Origin: Enchytraeus crypticus
Taxonomy: Eukaryota > Annelida > Clitellata > Enchytraeida > Enchytraeidae
Length of the DNA: 64,000 bases
Direction: 5' to 3'
Assembly (NCBI GenBank): GCA_905160935.1
Contig: CAJHZI010000446.1
Coordinates: 480,001-544,000 of the forward strand
Both the position numbers and the translations under genes were made by a program. The notes beneath the pieces were generated by a model. That model had not been told where the DNA came from. It saw only the letters and a program-made list of their open reading frames with translations, and searched no databases. The stretch's first letter is position 1, and every line of letters begins with the position of its first letter. Below are positions 24,729 to 37,628 of the stretch, one piece after another.

Positions 24729-24956
24729 TTAGTTTGCACATTTCGGGCAGGTTACTTCAGCATCAATTTTCACTACTTCTTCCAACAGCTCCTTTTTGAC
24801 ATCGGGTAGGTGTGATGGTTGCAGCAATGATTCATCGGACGTTGACACCACATCTTGGATCGATGCTCTCAGTTTCTCGTGGTTCAGTTGGAAAGTAACA
24901 TCATCGCAGGAAGACTTGATAGTCAATTTAGTAGGTGGTTCAACACACATCCAATC
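24729..24956 (-). CDS. Terminal exon of an unidentified gene
   Basis: A T-rich tract ending tttcatttgcag precedes the exon. The frame begins with a 2-base partial codon and encodes about 75 residues, including KLTIKSSCDDVTFQLNHEKL and SHLPDVKKELLEEVVK, ending TCPKCAN and TAA. The composition and the clean acceptor support a real last exon. I do not recognise the family. An AATAAA on the same strand at about 24262-24267 could be the polyadenylation signal. Upstream exons should lie to the right but none were found before 28 kb. Confidence 0.6.
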   Translation of the reverse strand, partial: DWMCVEPPTKLTIKSSCDDVTFQLNHEKLRASIQDVVSTSDESLLQPSHLPDVKKELLEEVVKIDAEVTCPKCAN

Positions 24957-24989
24957 TGCAAATGAAAATAATAGAGTATAAGAACATTT

Positions 24990-25140
24990 TATAACAAAAT
25001 AATAAATTATTCTGCCAGATGATGCTAATAAAATAATAAATTATTTCGTCAGATGACGCTAATAAAATAATAAATTATTCTGCCAGATGACGCTAATGAA
25101 ATAATAAATTATTTCGTCAGATGACGCTAGCAAATCGTTA
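24990..25140. repeat. Four-copy repeat near the 24956 acceptor
   Basis: Units of about 38 bp, of the type aataaattattctgccagat, begin roughly 35 bp upstream of the acceptor on the minus strand. Confidence 0.7.
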
Positions 25141-25263
25141 AACGAGAATAGAACGTTGATAACAAAATCATATATTATTTTGTCTAATAGAGCTAACAGA
25201 ATCCCAAGAATAATGGTATATCAAAAGGAATGCTAGAAATAATTATAATTTAAAGATCAACTG

Positions 25264-25350
25264 GTATATGGATATGAAGAGAAAGACGGAAGAGTAGAGG
25301 CGTTATATGCTATGGACCTGCCAGTAGGAAGTGCACTGAGAGAGAGAGCT
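25264..25350 (+). mobile_element. LINE-A 3' end
   Basis: It carries atgaagagaaagacggaaga, then gctatggacctgccagtagg and cagtgcactgagagagag. Confidence 0.65.
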
Positions 25351-25559
25351 AACAGACCTTTTAAATAAGGTTAGAAATTTGATAACAAAATCATACACTA
25401 TTATGTCCTATGGAGTTAACAGCTGTGGTTTCATAACCGAGTCTGAATAGATGATCACAAAATCATAGATTATTTTGTCTGATGGAGCTAACAGATCTGT
25501 CGTAACAAAATCATAGATAATTTGTCCGACGATGTTAGTGAACAATATAATCTCATACA

Positions 25560-25725
25560 ACACAAAGAGGGTTTTACTTACATTTCATTATCTAACGACG
25601 ACATCAGGGACGTCTCATACAACCAGCTGACCTACACGCAGTCAGAAAAGCTCAGATGCGGAAGGAGAAGTGATCAAAGACGGTGCAGGACTGCTAAAGA
25701 TCGAAAAAAGCTCCAGAAGGACCTA
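25560..25725 (-). mobile_element. SINE-C2, full with head
   Basis: The minus strand reads through tttgatcacttctccttccg and ctgactgcgtgtaggtcagc into the core gacgtccctgatgtcgtcg. The plus-strand frame over it is not a gene. Confidence 0.45.
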
Positions 25726-26280
25726 GAAGCTCATTTTCTCTACTAATATCTAACGACTTATAAGCTGAACTACTGGTGATAGGGACCATACGTTCTGGCA
25801 CGTTCTGCATATAGTAGTTGAATATACAGCCTGCATATGAATAATATATATCCTACTCAGTCTACTTTAAAGCTAAAGCATTGTGGAGTACTGCATATAG
25901 TCAAAGTTACTCAATTTTATGATAAGCGCATTTAATACTGTCTGACCTATCCTATACGTAAGGCCTATCCTCTACCGCTGCGCCTAGCTCGTCACGCTGT
26001 CGGACTTTGTACACGGCGTAGTGTAGTGATCGTATAATGGTCGTAATTATAAATATAGAGTGCAATTAACTATCATGCACCTAGCTGAAATCATTGTTGT
26101 AATTATAATCGCTTTCCCTCTCTCTCTCTCTTCTCTCTCTCTCTCCCTCTGTCTCTCTCTTCTTCATGATCTAATATTTTTAGCCCCCCCCCCGTGCTTG
26201 CTGGTTATGAACTTTGTGGAAATTTGTATTCGATATGTTTTTCTGTAATTGTGTTAAATCCCTATCTCTTATATTCATAC

Positions 26281-26393
26281 TTCGCCACTGGCTCCAGCCA
26301 TGGCGAAGTCGGTAAGATACTCGACCGCGGATCAGTAGGTGGGGTGTTCAAATCCTGGGCTCGCCCCTCAATGACATCGCTTTGGACACAATG
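26281..26393 (+). mobile_element. SINE-A lacking the 3' tail
   Basis: The head begins with the palindrome cgccactggctccagccatg. The copy stops after catcgcttt and passes directly into a pentamer repeat. Confidence 0.8.
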
Positions 26394-26625
26394 CACAATA
26401 CAATACAATACGAAACGATACGATGCGATACAATACACTACAATACACTACGATACGATGTGATGCCATGAGATGCGATGCAGTAAGGTAAGATAAGGTG
26501 AGATTCGATAGAATGTACAGCACAACACAAAACAAGACAATGCAATTCAATGCAATGCTAAGCAATGCAAAGAATTGCAATGCAAGGAAATGCAAGGCAA
26601 TGTAATACAATTGAATTCTATAAAA
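26392..26625. repeat. Diverged pentanucleotide satellite
   Basis: Words such as acaat, acgat, gcgat, aatgc and aaggc follow each other with 5-bp phasing over about 230 bp. Confidence 0.75.
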
Positions 26626-26877
26626 GTAACTTAATTGCAATTCTTTTAATCATATTATTGAATAATCACACTTTACGCCAGCCAATATAAAATGCAGTCG
26701 TATTTTGTTTTTTACTGCATGTTCTAAGGCATCCGCGATTGTCTTATATTCCACTTTAATTTTTTAGTTCAAATGAATTCTTGATTATTACTACTCATTT
26801 GAATACTATCGACGAGGCCGGCGTTAAATTAGTGTTGAGTGTTTTTATACAGACATGGTATCAGTGCAGCAGCAGAT

Positions 26878-27745
26878 AACATAACATAACATAACATAAA
26901 ATGACATAACATAACATAACGTAACTTAACATAACATAACATAACAGTGTAATATAATATAATATAATATAATATAATATAATATAATATAATATAATAT
27001 AATATAATATAATATAATATAATATAATATAATATAATATAATATAATATAATATAATATAATATAATATAATATAATATAATATCACATCATATCATAT
27101 CACATCATATCACATCATATCATATTATATCATATCACATCATATCACATCATATCACATCATATCACATCATATCACATCATATCACATCATATCACAT
27201 CATATCATATCACATCACATCATATCATATCACATCATATCACATCATATCATATTATATCATATCACATCATATCACATCATATCACATCATATCACAT
27301 CATATCACATCATATCACATCATATCACATCATATCATATCACATCACATCATATCATATCACATCATATCACATCATATCATATTATATCATATCACAT
27401 CATATCACATCATATCACATCATATCACATCATATCACATCATATCACATCATATCACATCATATCATATCATATCACATCATATCATATCACATCATAT
27501 CACATCATATCACATCATATCACATCATATCATATCATATCACATCATATCACATCACATCATATCATATCATATCATATCACATCATATCACATCATAT
27601 CACATCATATCACATCACATCATATCACATCACATCATATCATATCACATCATATCACATCACATCATATCATATCACATCATATCACATCATATCACAT
27701 CATATCATATCGTATAATATCATATAATATAATATAATATAATAT
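26878..27745. repeat. Compound pentanucleotide satellite with higher-order structure
   Basis: The order is (ATAAC)n at 26878-26945, (AATAT)n at 26950-27080, (CATAT/CACAT)n at 27080-27715, then (AATAT)n again. Inside the third block the landmark catattatat recurs at 27121, 27251 and 27381, a 130-bp higher-order period. Confidence 0.92.
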
Positions 27746-28092
27746 ACACTAATATAAATAGGTTATTAGGCTATATATATATATATAGCCTATGTACATA
27801 TATATATATATATATATAACCTACATCCAGATTAATCATGCTTTCCGTGTCAGGCGAAGTAAAGTCCTATAGGCGTGTTTATTGTTTTGCATTTAGACCT
27901 TACATTGGCCTATTTTCTGAACTGCACTATTTAGTCGAGTCAATTAAATAGCAAATCATTCGCTCATTGTGTGGTCATAAAGAAGGCCTGCATATAGTTT
28001 TGTTTAAACGTTCACCTGTTGCCTTGCGTTCAGAGCGGTTTGTTAATTCTTAAGTTGACCCTTGACACAGCGGGCGCCGACTTTTCAATTAG

Positions 28093-28330
28093 ATGTCTTT
28101 ATAGCGTAAGGGTAACGTCATGAAGTTTTAAGTGACAGATCTTGAGATGAATTGAACCCTCGTTGGTTCGCATCCCAGCCTCGCTGATCTGAGAGTAAAA
28201 TCTCGGACATTCTCTGGACTGGCTATACGGAAAGTGGTCTAAATTGCCTAACGGTTTAAACATGTGGAATTAAAAGTGGTAGGCCTAGATACCAACGCAG
28301 TTGATCATTTCACTATAATGCGTGTTTACT
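28093..28330 (+). mobile_element. SINE-B
   Basis: Near-complete copy from agcgtaagggtaacgtcatg to tttcactataatgcg, with a degraded box B (gttggttcgcatccc). Confidence 0.75.
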
Positions 28331-28569
28331 TTACTTTACTTAGAGCATCGGGGAAACAATTAATAGGCCTACTCTAAAAAGTTGTGATATAGGCTATAAA
28401 TTATCTGCGGGACAGCACTTTAAATCATAATCAAAGCAGGCTAAAACACTTTGTCCCGGCTCTTTTCAAAATACCGGGGCAAAACTCTCATAGCCCCTGC
28501 AGAGTCAGCGACCGGGCTTGAGCTACAAGTAAGCGTTAACCGCGATTTACTAAGGTCAAGTCTTTTTTT

Positions 28570-28815
28570 CAACAGGAGGCCTAACAACAGGAGGCCTAGC
28601 TAAAGGAGGCCTAGAAACAGGAGGCCTAGCTAAAAGAGCAACAGGAGGCCTAACTACATGAGGCCTAACTACAGGAGGCCTAACTACACGAGGCCTAGCA
28701 ACAAGAGGCCTAACAACAGGAGGCCTAACAACAGGAGGTCTAACTGCAGGAGGCATAATAACCAGAGGTCTAATTACATAGGTCTAACTGCAGGAAGCCT
28801 AACAACAGGAGGCCT
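28570..28815. repeat. 15-bp array with AGGCCT in each unit
   Basis: Units of caggaggcctaacaa type carry the palindrome AGGCCT. Frames on both strands are open because 15 is divisible by three. Confidence 0.9.
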
Positions 28816-28914
28816 AACAATATGTAAACCCAACGTAAAGTCGATTTACATGTTGATCGATGCATACTCATATGCAGTACTCTGTTAAACAGTTAAATGT
28901 TAAAATATCTTAGT

Positions 28915-29010
28915 GTATAGAGCCAAGTGGGTTATCAAATCCAGCGATGTGTGCTGTGGGTCGCCCTGATATCATCGTTGGATGAGGATCGTTAAATTTT
29001 TATTTATTTG
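28915..29010 (+). mobile_element. SINE-C2
   Basis: Head piece ccagcgatgtgtgctgtggg and a degraded core with atcgttggatgaggatcg. Confidence 0.5.
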
Positions 29011-29089
29011 ATAATCCGGGAGGCAGAAGAGATTGGACATTTATTAGTGCTGCAAGTAACATTAGTGCCACGTTAAATCCTGCTAAAGA

Positions 29090-29345
29090 CCTTATCAGTG
29101 CTTGCTTATCAGCACTGATTAGCTCTTATTAGGCTTATCAGTGCTTATCAGTGCTTTCTTATCAGCACTTATCAGTACTTATCAGCACTTATCAGCACTT
29201 ATCAGTGCTTATCCGCACTTATCAACACTTATCAGCACTTATCAGCACTTATAAGTACTTACCAGCACTTATCAACACTTATCAGCACTTATCAGTGCTT
29301 ATCAGAACTTTAAGATCTTATCAGCACTTCTCATATATTACGCTT
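29090..29345. repeat. 10-bp CTTATCAGCA array
   Basis: About 25 units, alternating cttatcagca and cttatcagtg types. It ends about 100 bp before the ACS1 start codon. Confidence 0.9.
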
Positions 29346-29443
29346 ATCAGAGCTGAGACAGATTCTGACTAGTTAACGAAACGACTTGAAGCTAAACATC
29401 TAGATATTAAAAGTAGTCCACTTTATCACCGAGCACTGTGGAT

Positions 29444-32400
29444 ATGACGGAGGACTCGAAGCACATACTGAAAGGACCGGTGGATGCACTGCAGGTGCCA
29501 CACCAGGACTTGTACTCCTGTATCACTGGTGCCTGGAGCAACCACCTGGACCAAGTAGCGCTGGTGAGTCCTCAATGACCAATCAGTCAATCAATCAATC
29601 TGTTAATCGATAAATCTAAGTCAATCAATCAATCGGCTAATCGATAAATCTAAGTCAATCAATCAATCAATTAATCGATAAATCTAAGTCATTCAAAAGA
29701 GTCAATCTCTTTCTCAAGCAATCATTCTATTTATTATTCTATTATTTTTATTTTTTATTCTATCGTTTATTTTTTATTTCTTGGTCATAAATGTAGGCCT
29801 AGATGGCTAAATTCGTCACTGTCCTCTCTTTTATTTTTAACACACCTGCTGACTCTTCGCCACTGGCTCCACTGGCTGGAGCCAGTGGCGAAGTCGGTAA
29901 GATACTCGACCACGGATCAGTATATGGGGGTTCAAATCCTGGGCTCACCCGTCACTGGCATCGCTTTCGAGAGAGGAAACTGACGTTAACCTTAACTTTA
30001 TTAGCAATTGCCGAATCTGTTGCATGGCCGAATTGTTAGCAAGCTTACCTGCTAGACAGAAAGACGCTGATGCAAAAGATCGTTAAGGACGTTTGTATAT
30101 AAAATCTGAGGCTTAATTAACTCTTTTTGATAAAATATAGATTCACGGAGAAGATGAAAGCTATAGGCTCACTTACAGGCAACTCAATGAAGCCATCAAT
30201 CAAACATCATGTGATCTTCATAGGGCGGGGCTTGCTAGAGATGACGTGCTGTCAATTTGGTGCTCAAACTCCGCCCCTCTGCCCGTAGCCTCACTGGCAG
30301 CCTGGAAGCTAGGCTCTGTCGTATCTCTAGTGGGCGCCTCTTTAACAGCCGGTATGTAAATATATTACTTATGACTAACTTTATTTTATTTCTTGTCTTT
30401 TTATATACCATGGACCTGCCAGTTAGCAGTGGACTAAGAGAGAGAGAGAGAGAGAGAGCATTTTTATATTATGCACAGAGACATCTCTGACATCGACTTC
30501 GATAGAAAATTGGACGTTGCTCGATGTTGTCATTGACGACCGAAGAACTCTAATTGTTGTTGTTTATTTATTCATTAGGCTAATTAGTCGCGATTAACTT
30601 GTTAGTGAGAACAATGCAGAGAAGGCGTGGCTTATTTAAAATTTTCTTCATTTCGTTGTAGATGAGGCGTGGTTTCTGATAAAGAAAGTCGATACTGCTC
30701 TACTATTGGTCGATTCAAGCACCAAGGTCAAGGCTACGAAGATCTTACCAGATCTTGAGAACAAGGTAATGATATTTTCTATTCAACTTGCACATCTATG
30801 CAACATTTATAGTGGGAATTGAGAGCAGGTGGAACTGTTGAAGTAGTTATTGTCCCCTTCCCTTCACAATGTACTCTAATTTCTATTAGGAAATAGAAAT
30901 CGCCACTGGCTGAAGCCAGTGGCGATGTCGGTGTGATACTCGACCGCGGATCAGTATGTTCGGGGTTCAAATCCTGGGCTCGCCCGTCACTGACATCGCT
31001 TTTATGTTAGGAAACAGACGTTAACATTAACTTTACCAGCTTTATTATATGGACCTGTACCAGACATCAATTCAACTCGCTTTATAAAACCGATAAATTA
31101 ATGAGGGAAGAGAACTGGAGTCGGGCTCATATCTATGCTTTAGTCTATAGTTCGAGATCTTTTAGGATGGAAACGTGTTGATAGTGTTTTGTCCTCTTCT
31201 CATTTGTACGAACGATTCTCACTTTACAAGGCTTTGCTTTCATCACAGCATCTTAAAATGATGAAGCAGACGTTAAACAGAGCGTGCTAATGTTTCATAT
31301 AGTATTCTATGCTAATGTTTCATATAGTATTCTATGCTAATGTTTCATATAGTATTCTATGCTAATGTTTCATATAGTATTCTATGCTAATGTTTCACAT
31401 AGCATTCTATGTTAATGTGTCATAGTATTCTATGCTAATGTTTCAGATAGTATTCTATGCTAATGTTTTATATAGCATTCTATGCTAATGTTTCATATAG
31501 TATTCTATGCTAATGTTTCAGATAGCATTCTATTCTAATGTTTCATATAGCATTCTATGTTAATGTTTCAGATAGTATTCTATGCTAATGTTTCATATAT
31601 TATGCTATGCTAATGTTTCAGATAGTATTCTCTCTGAATGGCTGTGACGTGATTTCTCTAAACGATGCCTTATCGCGACCTAATTCTCTAAATTCTGATA
31701 GTCCATACAACAACAACAATGTATTGGATCAGGAGGCCACGGCACTGATCCTGTTTTCCAGCGGAACGACAGGATTGCCTAAAGCTGTCGAGCTCACCCA
31801 TCGATCATTAGTGCTGGCTTATGTTATATCTAGGTAATCAATCAATCAATCAGTCAATCAATCAATCAATCAATCAGTCAATTACTTAATCAATCAATCA
31901 GTCAATTAATTACTTAATCAATCTATCAGTCAATTAATTACTTAATCAATCAATCAGTCAATTAAGTACTTAATCAATCAATCAGTCAATCAATTACTTC
32001 ATTAATCAATCAATCAATCAGTCAATTTTTCAATTAATAAAGCAATACTGCCTACTGGATTTTCTAGATCATATTAATATTAGGACCTATCAATAAAATG
32101 ATTATCTAGGATAATCTAGACAGTATTTAGGACCTACTGTATCTATGAAATGGTTATCTAGGATAATCTCTAGTCAATATTTAGGATCTATCTATGAAAT
32201 GGTTTTCTAGGAGTTTTCTCTCTTCAGTGCACTGCCAAGTGGCAGGTTCAAGGTACATTTTCATACTCAAAGTCTGCTTTCTCGCTCCATAAGAGCACTC
32301 CTTAGATCAACAAGTTAATCCCTTCATAAAGTCTATGCCTTATCCATACCTTATGTAGCCTATAGCTTGGGAACAGTATGGTTTCTGAGGTGGTTGCCCG

Positions 32401-33709
32401 TTGCCTTCCTCAATTAGTTGAATTAATTACCATTTAATCCTGGGGAAAAATATTTCATGGTGAGTTGGGTCCCCTCTTGCCATCCTCAATTCCTGCCTTA
32501 GTCGCCTCTTACGTACAGGCAGCAGATTGTTTGCGGTTGCCCTATTCTGCAGAGGTCCAACCACACCCGAGCACAACACGACGAATCTAGGAGTATCTAG
32601 ACTATATTTAGGACTTATCTAGGACAGTGTTGGAGTCTGAGTAGTTGCCTGCATTTGAATTTATAATCAATTGAATACGCAAGTATATACAAGTATGTGA
32701 GAGTTAAGGTTCAAGAGTTGATTATAATCTATTCAGATACAGTAAAGTAGATCACCTTCACACACACACACACATGGGCACACATAGGCATACACACATA
32801 AATGAGCACACATACATACACACATGTGTACACATACACATACATACACACAAATAAGCACACATACATACATGCACACGCATGCGCAAATACATGCGCA
32901 TACACACATAAATGCGCATGCACACACATATGCGCGTAAATACTTACACACATACATGCGCACATATACTTACATATACATGCGCACACATACACACAGT
33001 CATACGTACACATCCACACACACACACACACACACACATACACACACACACATGCGCACATATACATAAATTGATTGAAGAAAATACATCAATTGACTCA
33101 ACTCTTTGGATTGAAATCCCGGATATTGGCTTGCACCGTTTATTGACCCCGCACTCTACTCATCGGTTGGATTTGGCCCCATAGTGCTCAATATTGTCAT
33201 GGACAACAGTAGCACTCTAATTGTGTTGTTGGCGTTGATTTGCTCCAGTGAGTCGCTGTTTGGCGTAGCACTTAGAGATAACTTCGTTCACTTCTTGTCC
33301 CTTAGTCACTCCTACTCTTGGCTTTGGCCTCATAGTGCTCAATGTTGTCAAGGACAATCACTCTAACTGTGTTGTTGTTGCTGTTTTGTTTGGATTGTTA
33401 AAGTGAGCCACCGTTTGGCTGACCACTGAGTGGTAACTTCGTTCACTTCCTACCATTGAGTAACTTGTACTGGTCCTAGAGTGCTCGATGTTGTCATGGA
33501 CAACAGTAGCACTCTAATTGTGTTGTTGCTTTGTTTGAATATTTCTACCTTGACCATTTTTTGATCACCGGACTGGCTTACGTTTAGGACCTTACTTCTC
33601 CCCAGCACATTTCTTTCGCAGATTGGTCTGGGTGAATCGATCTGTAGTGATGTGTGCTGTTGGGGAAGTCCCTGACAGCATCCCTGGATGAGGAAACGGA
33701 CGTTAAACC

Positions 33710-33745
<36 letters not shown>

Positions 33746-33976
33746 GTTGTTGTTGTTGTTGTTTCAGTGAGCTACCGTTTGGTAGACCATTGATTGGTAA
33801 CTTCGTTCACTTCCTACCACTCAGCCACTTCTACGGTATGTTCATACTCTACAGGGTCCTAAGGGCCTGCTCTACTGTGATACTACTCAAGCGATTCACC
33901 GTCAATACCTATCTAGCTCTCGTCGCCAAATATCAGGTTAACAACAACAACATCATCTCTCTCTCAGGCACCGCCA

Positions 33977-34036
<60 letters not shown>

Positions 34037-37000
34037 TAAGGTTTAACGTCCGTTTCGTCATACAAAGATGATGTAAAGGACGTCCCCCTATCATATGTCA
34101 CTACAAATCGATTCACCACAAACGATCTTAAAAAAAACATGTGCTGAAGAGAAGGAAATAGATCCTAAACGATGCCGGTTCGGTTATCAAAAAAACAGTC
34201 AGGCAGTATGAGAAAATCTATGGTGCCTGCCTACTGACAGGTCCATGGTATATAACGCCTTCAGTCTTCTCGGTTTCCGCTTTCCTCTTCACGTCCTCAT
34301 ACGAGTGAATCTTTAAATCATCTAGAACGTTTCTTTTGATTGGAAAGGAATAAAAGGAAAGGAAGCAATTATACAAACGGGAAAATCACATCACAGGCTG
34401 ATAGATTCTGTGATACTAAATTTATTTTCCTTTCTTTTAGTTTGTTCGTTAATTCTGAGATAAGTGTGTATTTCAGTTGAATTTTCGTTATACATGATAT
34501 TAATATAGTTATAGACGGTGGTCAGCTAGATGAGATGTGCATATCTTCCCTTACGGCCGTTGTTCTGGATTTTCAAATTGTTTTGTACCCTGTGTTCTGG
34601 GAATTTGTTATTTTATTTATTTTAAATGTTTATTTCGATTTGTATTTGTCAGTGATTATGTGTTTATGCAGAAATAAGCAAATATCTCTTTCTCTCTATC
34701 TCTCTCTCTCTTTCTCTCTTTCTCTTTCTCAGATTGACTGATTGAATTTTCTACTTTTGTAATTCTTGCTTGATTGATTGATTGATTGATTGGCTGCAGA
34801 GTGCCATACTGTACATAGTGCCTGCAGTGGCCTCTATGCTGGTAAAGAACCCGGACCTACTGAAGACCTATGACCTCTCGGGGGTCAGGCTGGCTATTAG
34901 CGGGGGTTCCTCTCTCCCTCCTGAAATAGGGCAAAAGCTGGAGAAACTTTTCACACCCCTAAATATGCAATTCTTTGTTGGGCAGAGTAAGTGGTCAATG
35001 TTGAGCTTTATTACAAATTTATTCCATTTAGAAGCCACGGTTGGTCTATCTTCAGCAGCCAGAAAACATCACGGATAAATTAGAAATCTTTAAATTAAGG
35101 TCCCAAGTAAATTACAATCTATCGAACAAAGTAACAACAAAAGTCTTAATCTAATTAATATAAAATTTAGAAGCTATATTAATAAACATCAACCATTCAG
35201 CCACATTTCTCTCACCGCCTATTGGCAGGTAGTAATGTACTGCAGCGTACAGTATTGCACTATCTTAAACAGTATTCTACTCTATTGCACTCCATTTTAC
35301 AATACACTATTGCACTGTTTTGTACACTATTAGGGTCTATACAGTATTGCACTGTATTTTACACTATTGTACAGTATTGTATTGTATTGTACAGTATTGT
35401 ACAGTTTTGTACTGTATTGTATACTGTATTGTACTGTTTTGTCATTATTGTACAGTATTTTACTGAATTGTACAGTATTGTACAGTATTGTACTGTATTG
35501 TACTGTATTTTACTGTATTGCACATTATTGTAAACTATTGTAGTGTATTTTACAGTATTGTACAGTATTGTCCAACATTGTACTGCATTGCACTGTATTT
35601 GTACTGTACTGTACTGTACTGTACTGTATTGTACTGTAGTGCACTGAATTATACTGTATTGTACAGCATCGTATACTGTATTGTACTGTATTATACAGTA
35701 TTGTACACTATTGTACACTATTGTACAGTATTGTACAGTATTGTACTGTATTGTACGCAGGTTATGGGTTAACAGAGACTACGGGAGGTTTCGCTCGTCA
35801 GCCTGTGGAGTACAAGTCAAGTGACATACCCACCGCAGCACAAGGCTTGCTCATTCCCTTCATGGAGCTCAAGGTTCAAATTCTTCTCTCTTCAATATTA
35901 ATAATACTAACAATAATAAAGGTTTAACGTCAGTTTTCTCATCCAGGGATGATTTCAGGGACGCCCCAGCAGCACACATCACTACAGATCACTTCACCCA
36001 GACTAATCTGCATATGAAATGTGCTGAGGAGAGGTACGGTCCTAAACGAAAGCCAGTCCGGTGATCAAAAAATGGTCAGGGTAGATTGATTATGTCTATG
36101 GTGGGAAAAGGTAAGGCTTGAGCTTGCTAGAGAATGTTGAAAGAGAAGAACAAGATCGAAGATATTTGCAGGTAAAGAGTTCCAGATTGTGGGTATTCCA
36201 ACATCCCGTAACAAATTTAGAACAATAAGTAATATTTGTTAGTAGGCGAACTATAGGGGGTAGTAGGCTTATAGTTAGTATAGGGGACTGACTGATGATA
36301 TGATGTAGGACAGAGAGGATTTGAGACAGTCTATTTGTATTCCGACCTTGTTAAACTGGGATTCAAGGGAAGATGATGATGATGATGAGTATAAGAAATG
36401 TATACAATTTTGAACTCTAATTTGGCCTTTTGGAATTAGTATAAATATTGGAACTGCTTAAAGTGAAAAATGCAGAATAATAGAGAGTGGAGTAAAAATC
36501 ATACATAAAGTTTAAAAGGAGGTATTATATTGAACTCTCTAAAGATACAAAACATAAAGGCACACTGGATCAGGAAGCACAGATGCTTGCTTAAGGCCCA
36601 TTTCCTTCTTCCTCTCCATGGTTATTAGCAATCTTTGCCTTTTGATGGCACATCAATTTGAGCCGGCGCTGATTTATGAATAACCTTCCATCACCCTGAG
36701 ATTTATTTCTAGCTAATATTTCCGCGTTTCTTCTATTCTACTTTATTCCTATATGGCATTAATTTTCTTAGGTTTCTACATTCAATAAATTGCGATAGAT
36801 CAGGCACTTGATTTATTGATCAATTGATTAAATCCGTGTACAGTACTAATTTACATGTCTGTGCTACCAGTTTTAAATACAAAACTAATGTATATTTTTG
36901 TGCTATCAGTTTTAAGTACAAAACTAATTTACATTTCTGTGCTACCAGTTTTAAGTACAAAACTAATTTACATTTCTTTACTACCAGTTTTAATACAAAA

Positions 37001-37596
37001 CTAATTTACATTTCTTTACTACCGGTTTTAAATACAAAACGAATATACATTTCTGTGATTACTGATTGATTATACCACAGGTTATAGACCAGGACACTGG
37101 TGCCACTCTACCAGTGGGTGGGGTGGGGGAGATATGTGTGAGGGGTAAGTTGTTGATGAAGGGGTACAGGGGAGACCCTGAAGCCACTGCCAAAACAATA
37201 GATGATCAGGGCTGGTTACATACAGGTGGTTTATCTCTCTCTCCGTCTCTCTCTCTCTCTCTCTCTTCTCTGTCTCTCTCTGTCTCTCTCTGTCTCTCTC
37301 TGTCTGTCTGCCATTAATATATCCTGTAGCCACTGCCAAAACAATAGATGATCAGGGCTGGCTTCATACAGGTGGTTTATGTCTCTCTCTTAGTCTCTGT
37401 CTCTTTCTGTCTCACTCTGTCTGTCTGTCTGTCTGTCTATCACTCTCTATCTCTCTCTCTCTCTCTCTCTTACACTCTCTCTCTCGCAGTGTGTCTCTCT
37501 CTCTCTAACAGTTTGTCTCTCTATCAGTCTCTCTGTCTCTCTGTCTGTCTGTCTGTCTCTTTGTCTATCTCTCTCTCTGTCTCTGTCTCTGTGTCC

Positions 37597-37628
<32 letters not shown>

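Noticed and set aside
25522..25746. Plus-strand frame with many charged residues
   Set aside because: Overlaps a SINE-C2 on the minus strand.
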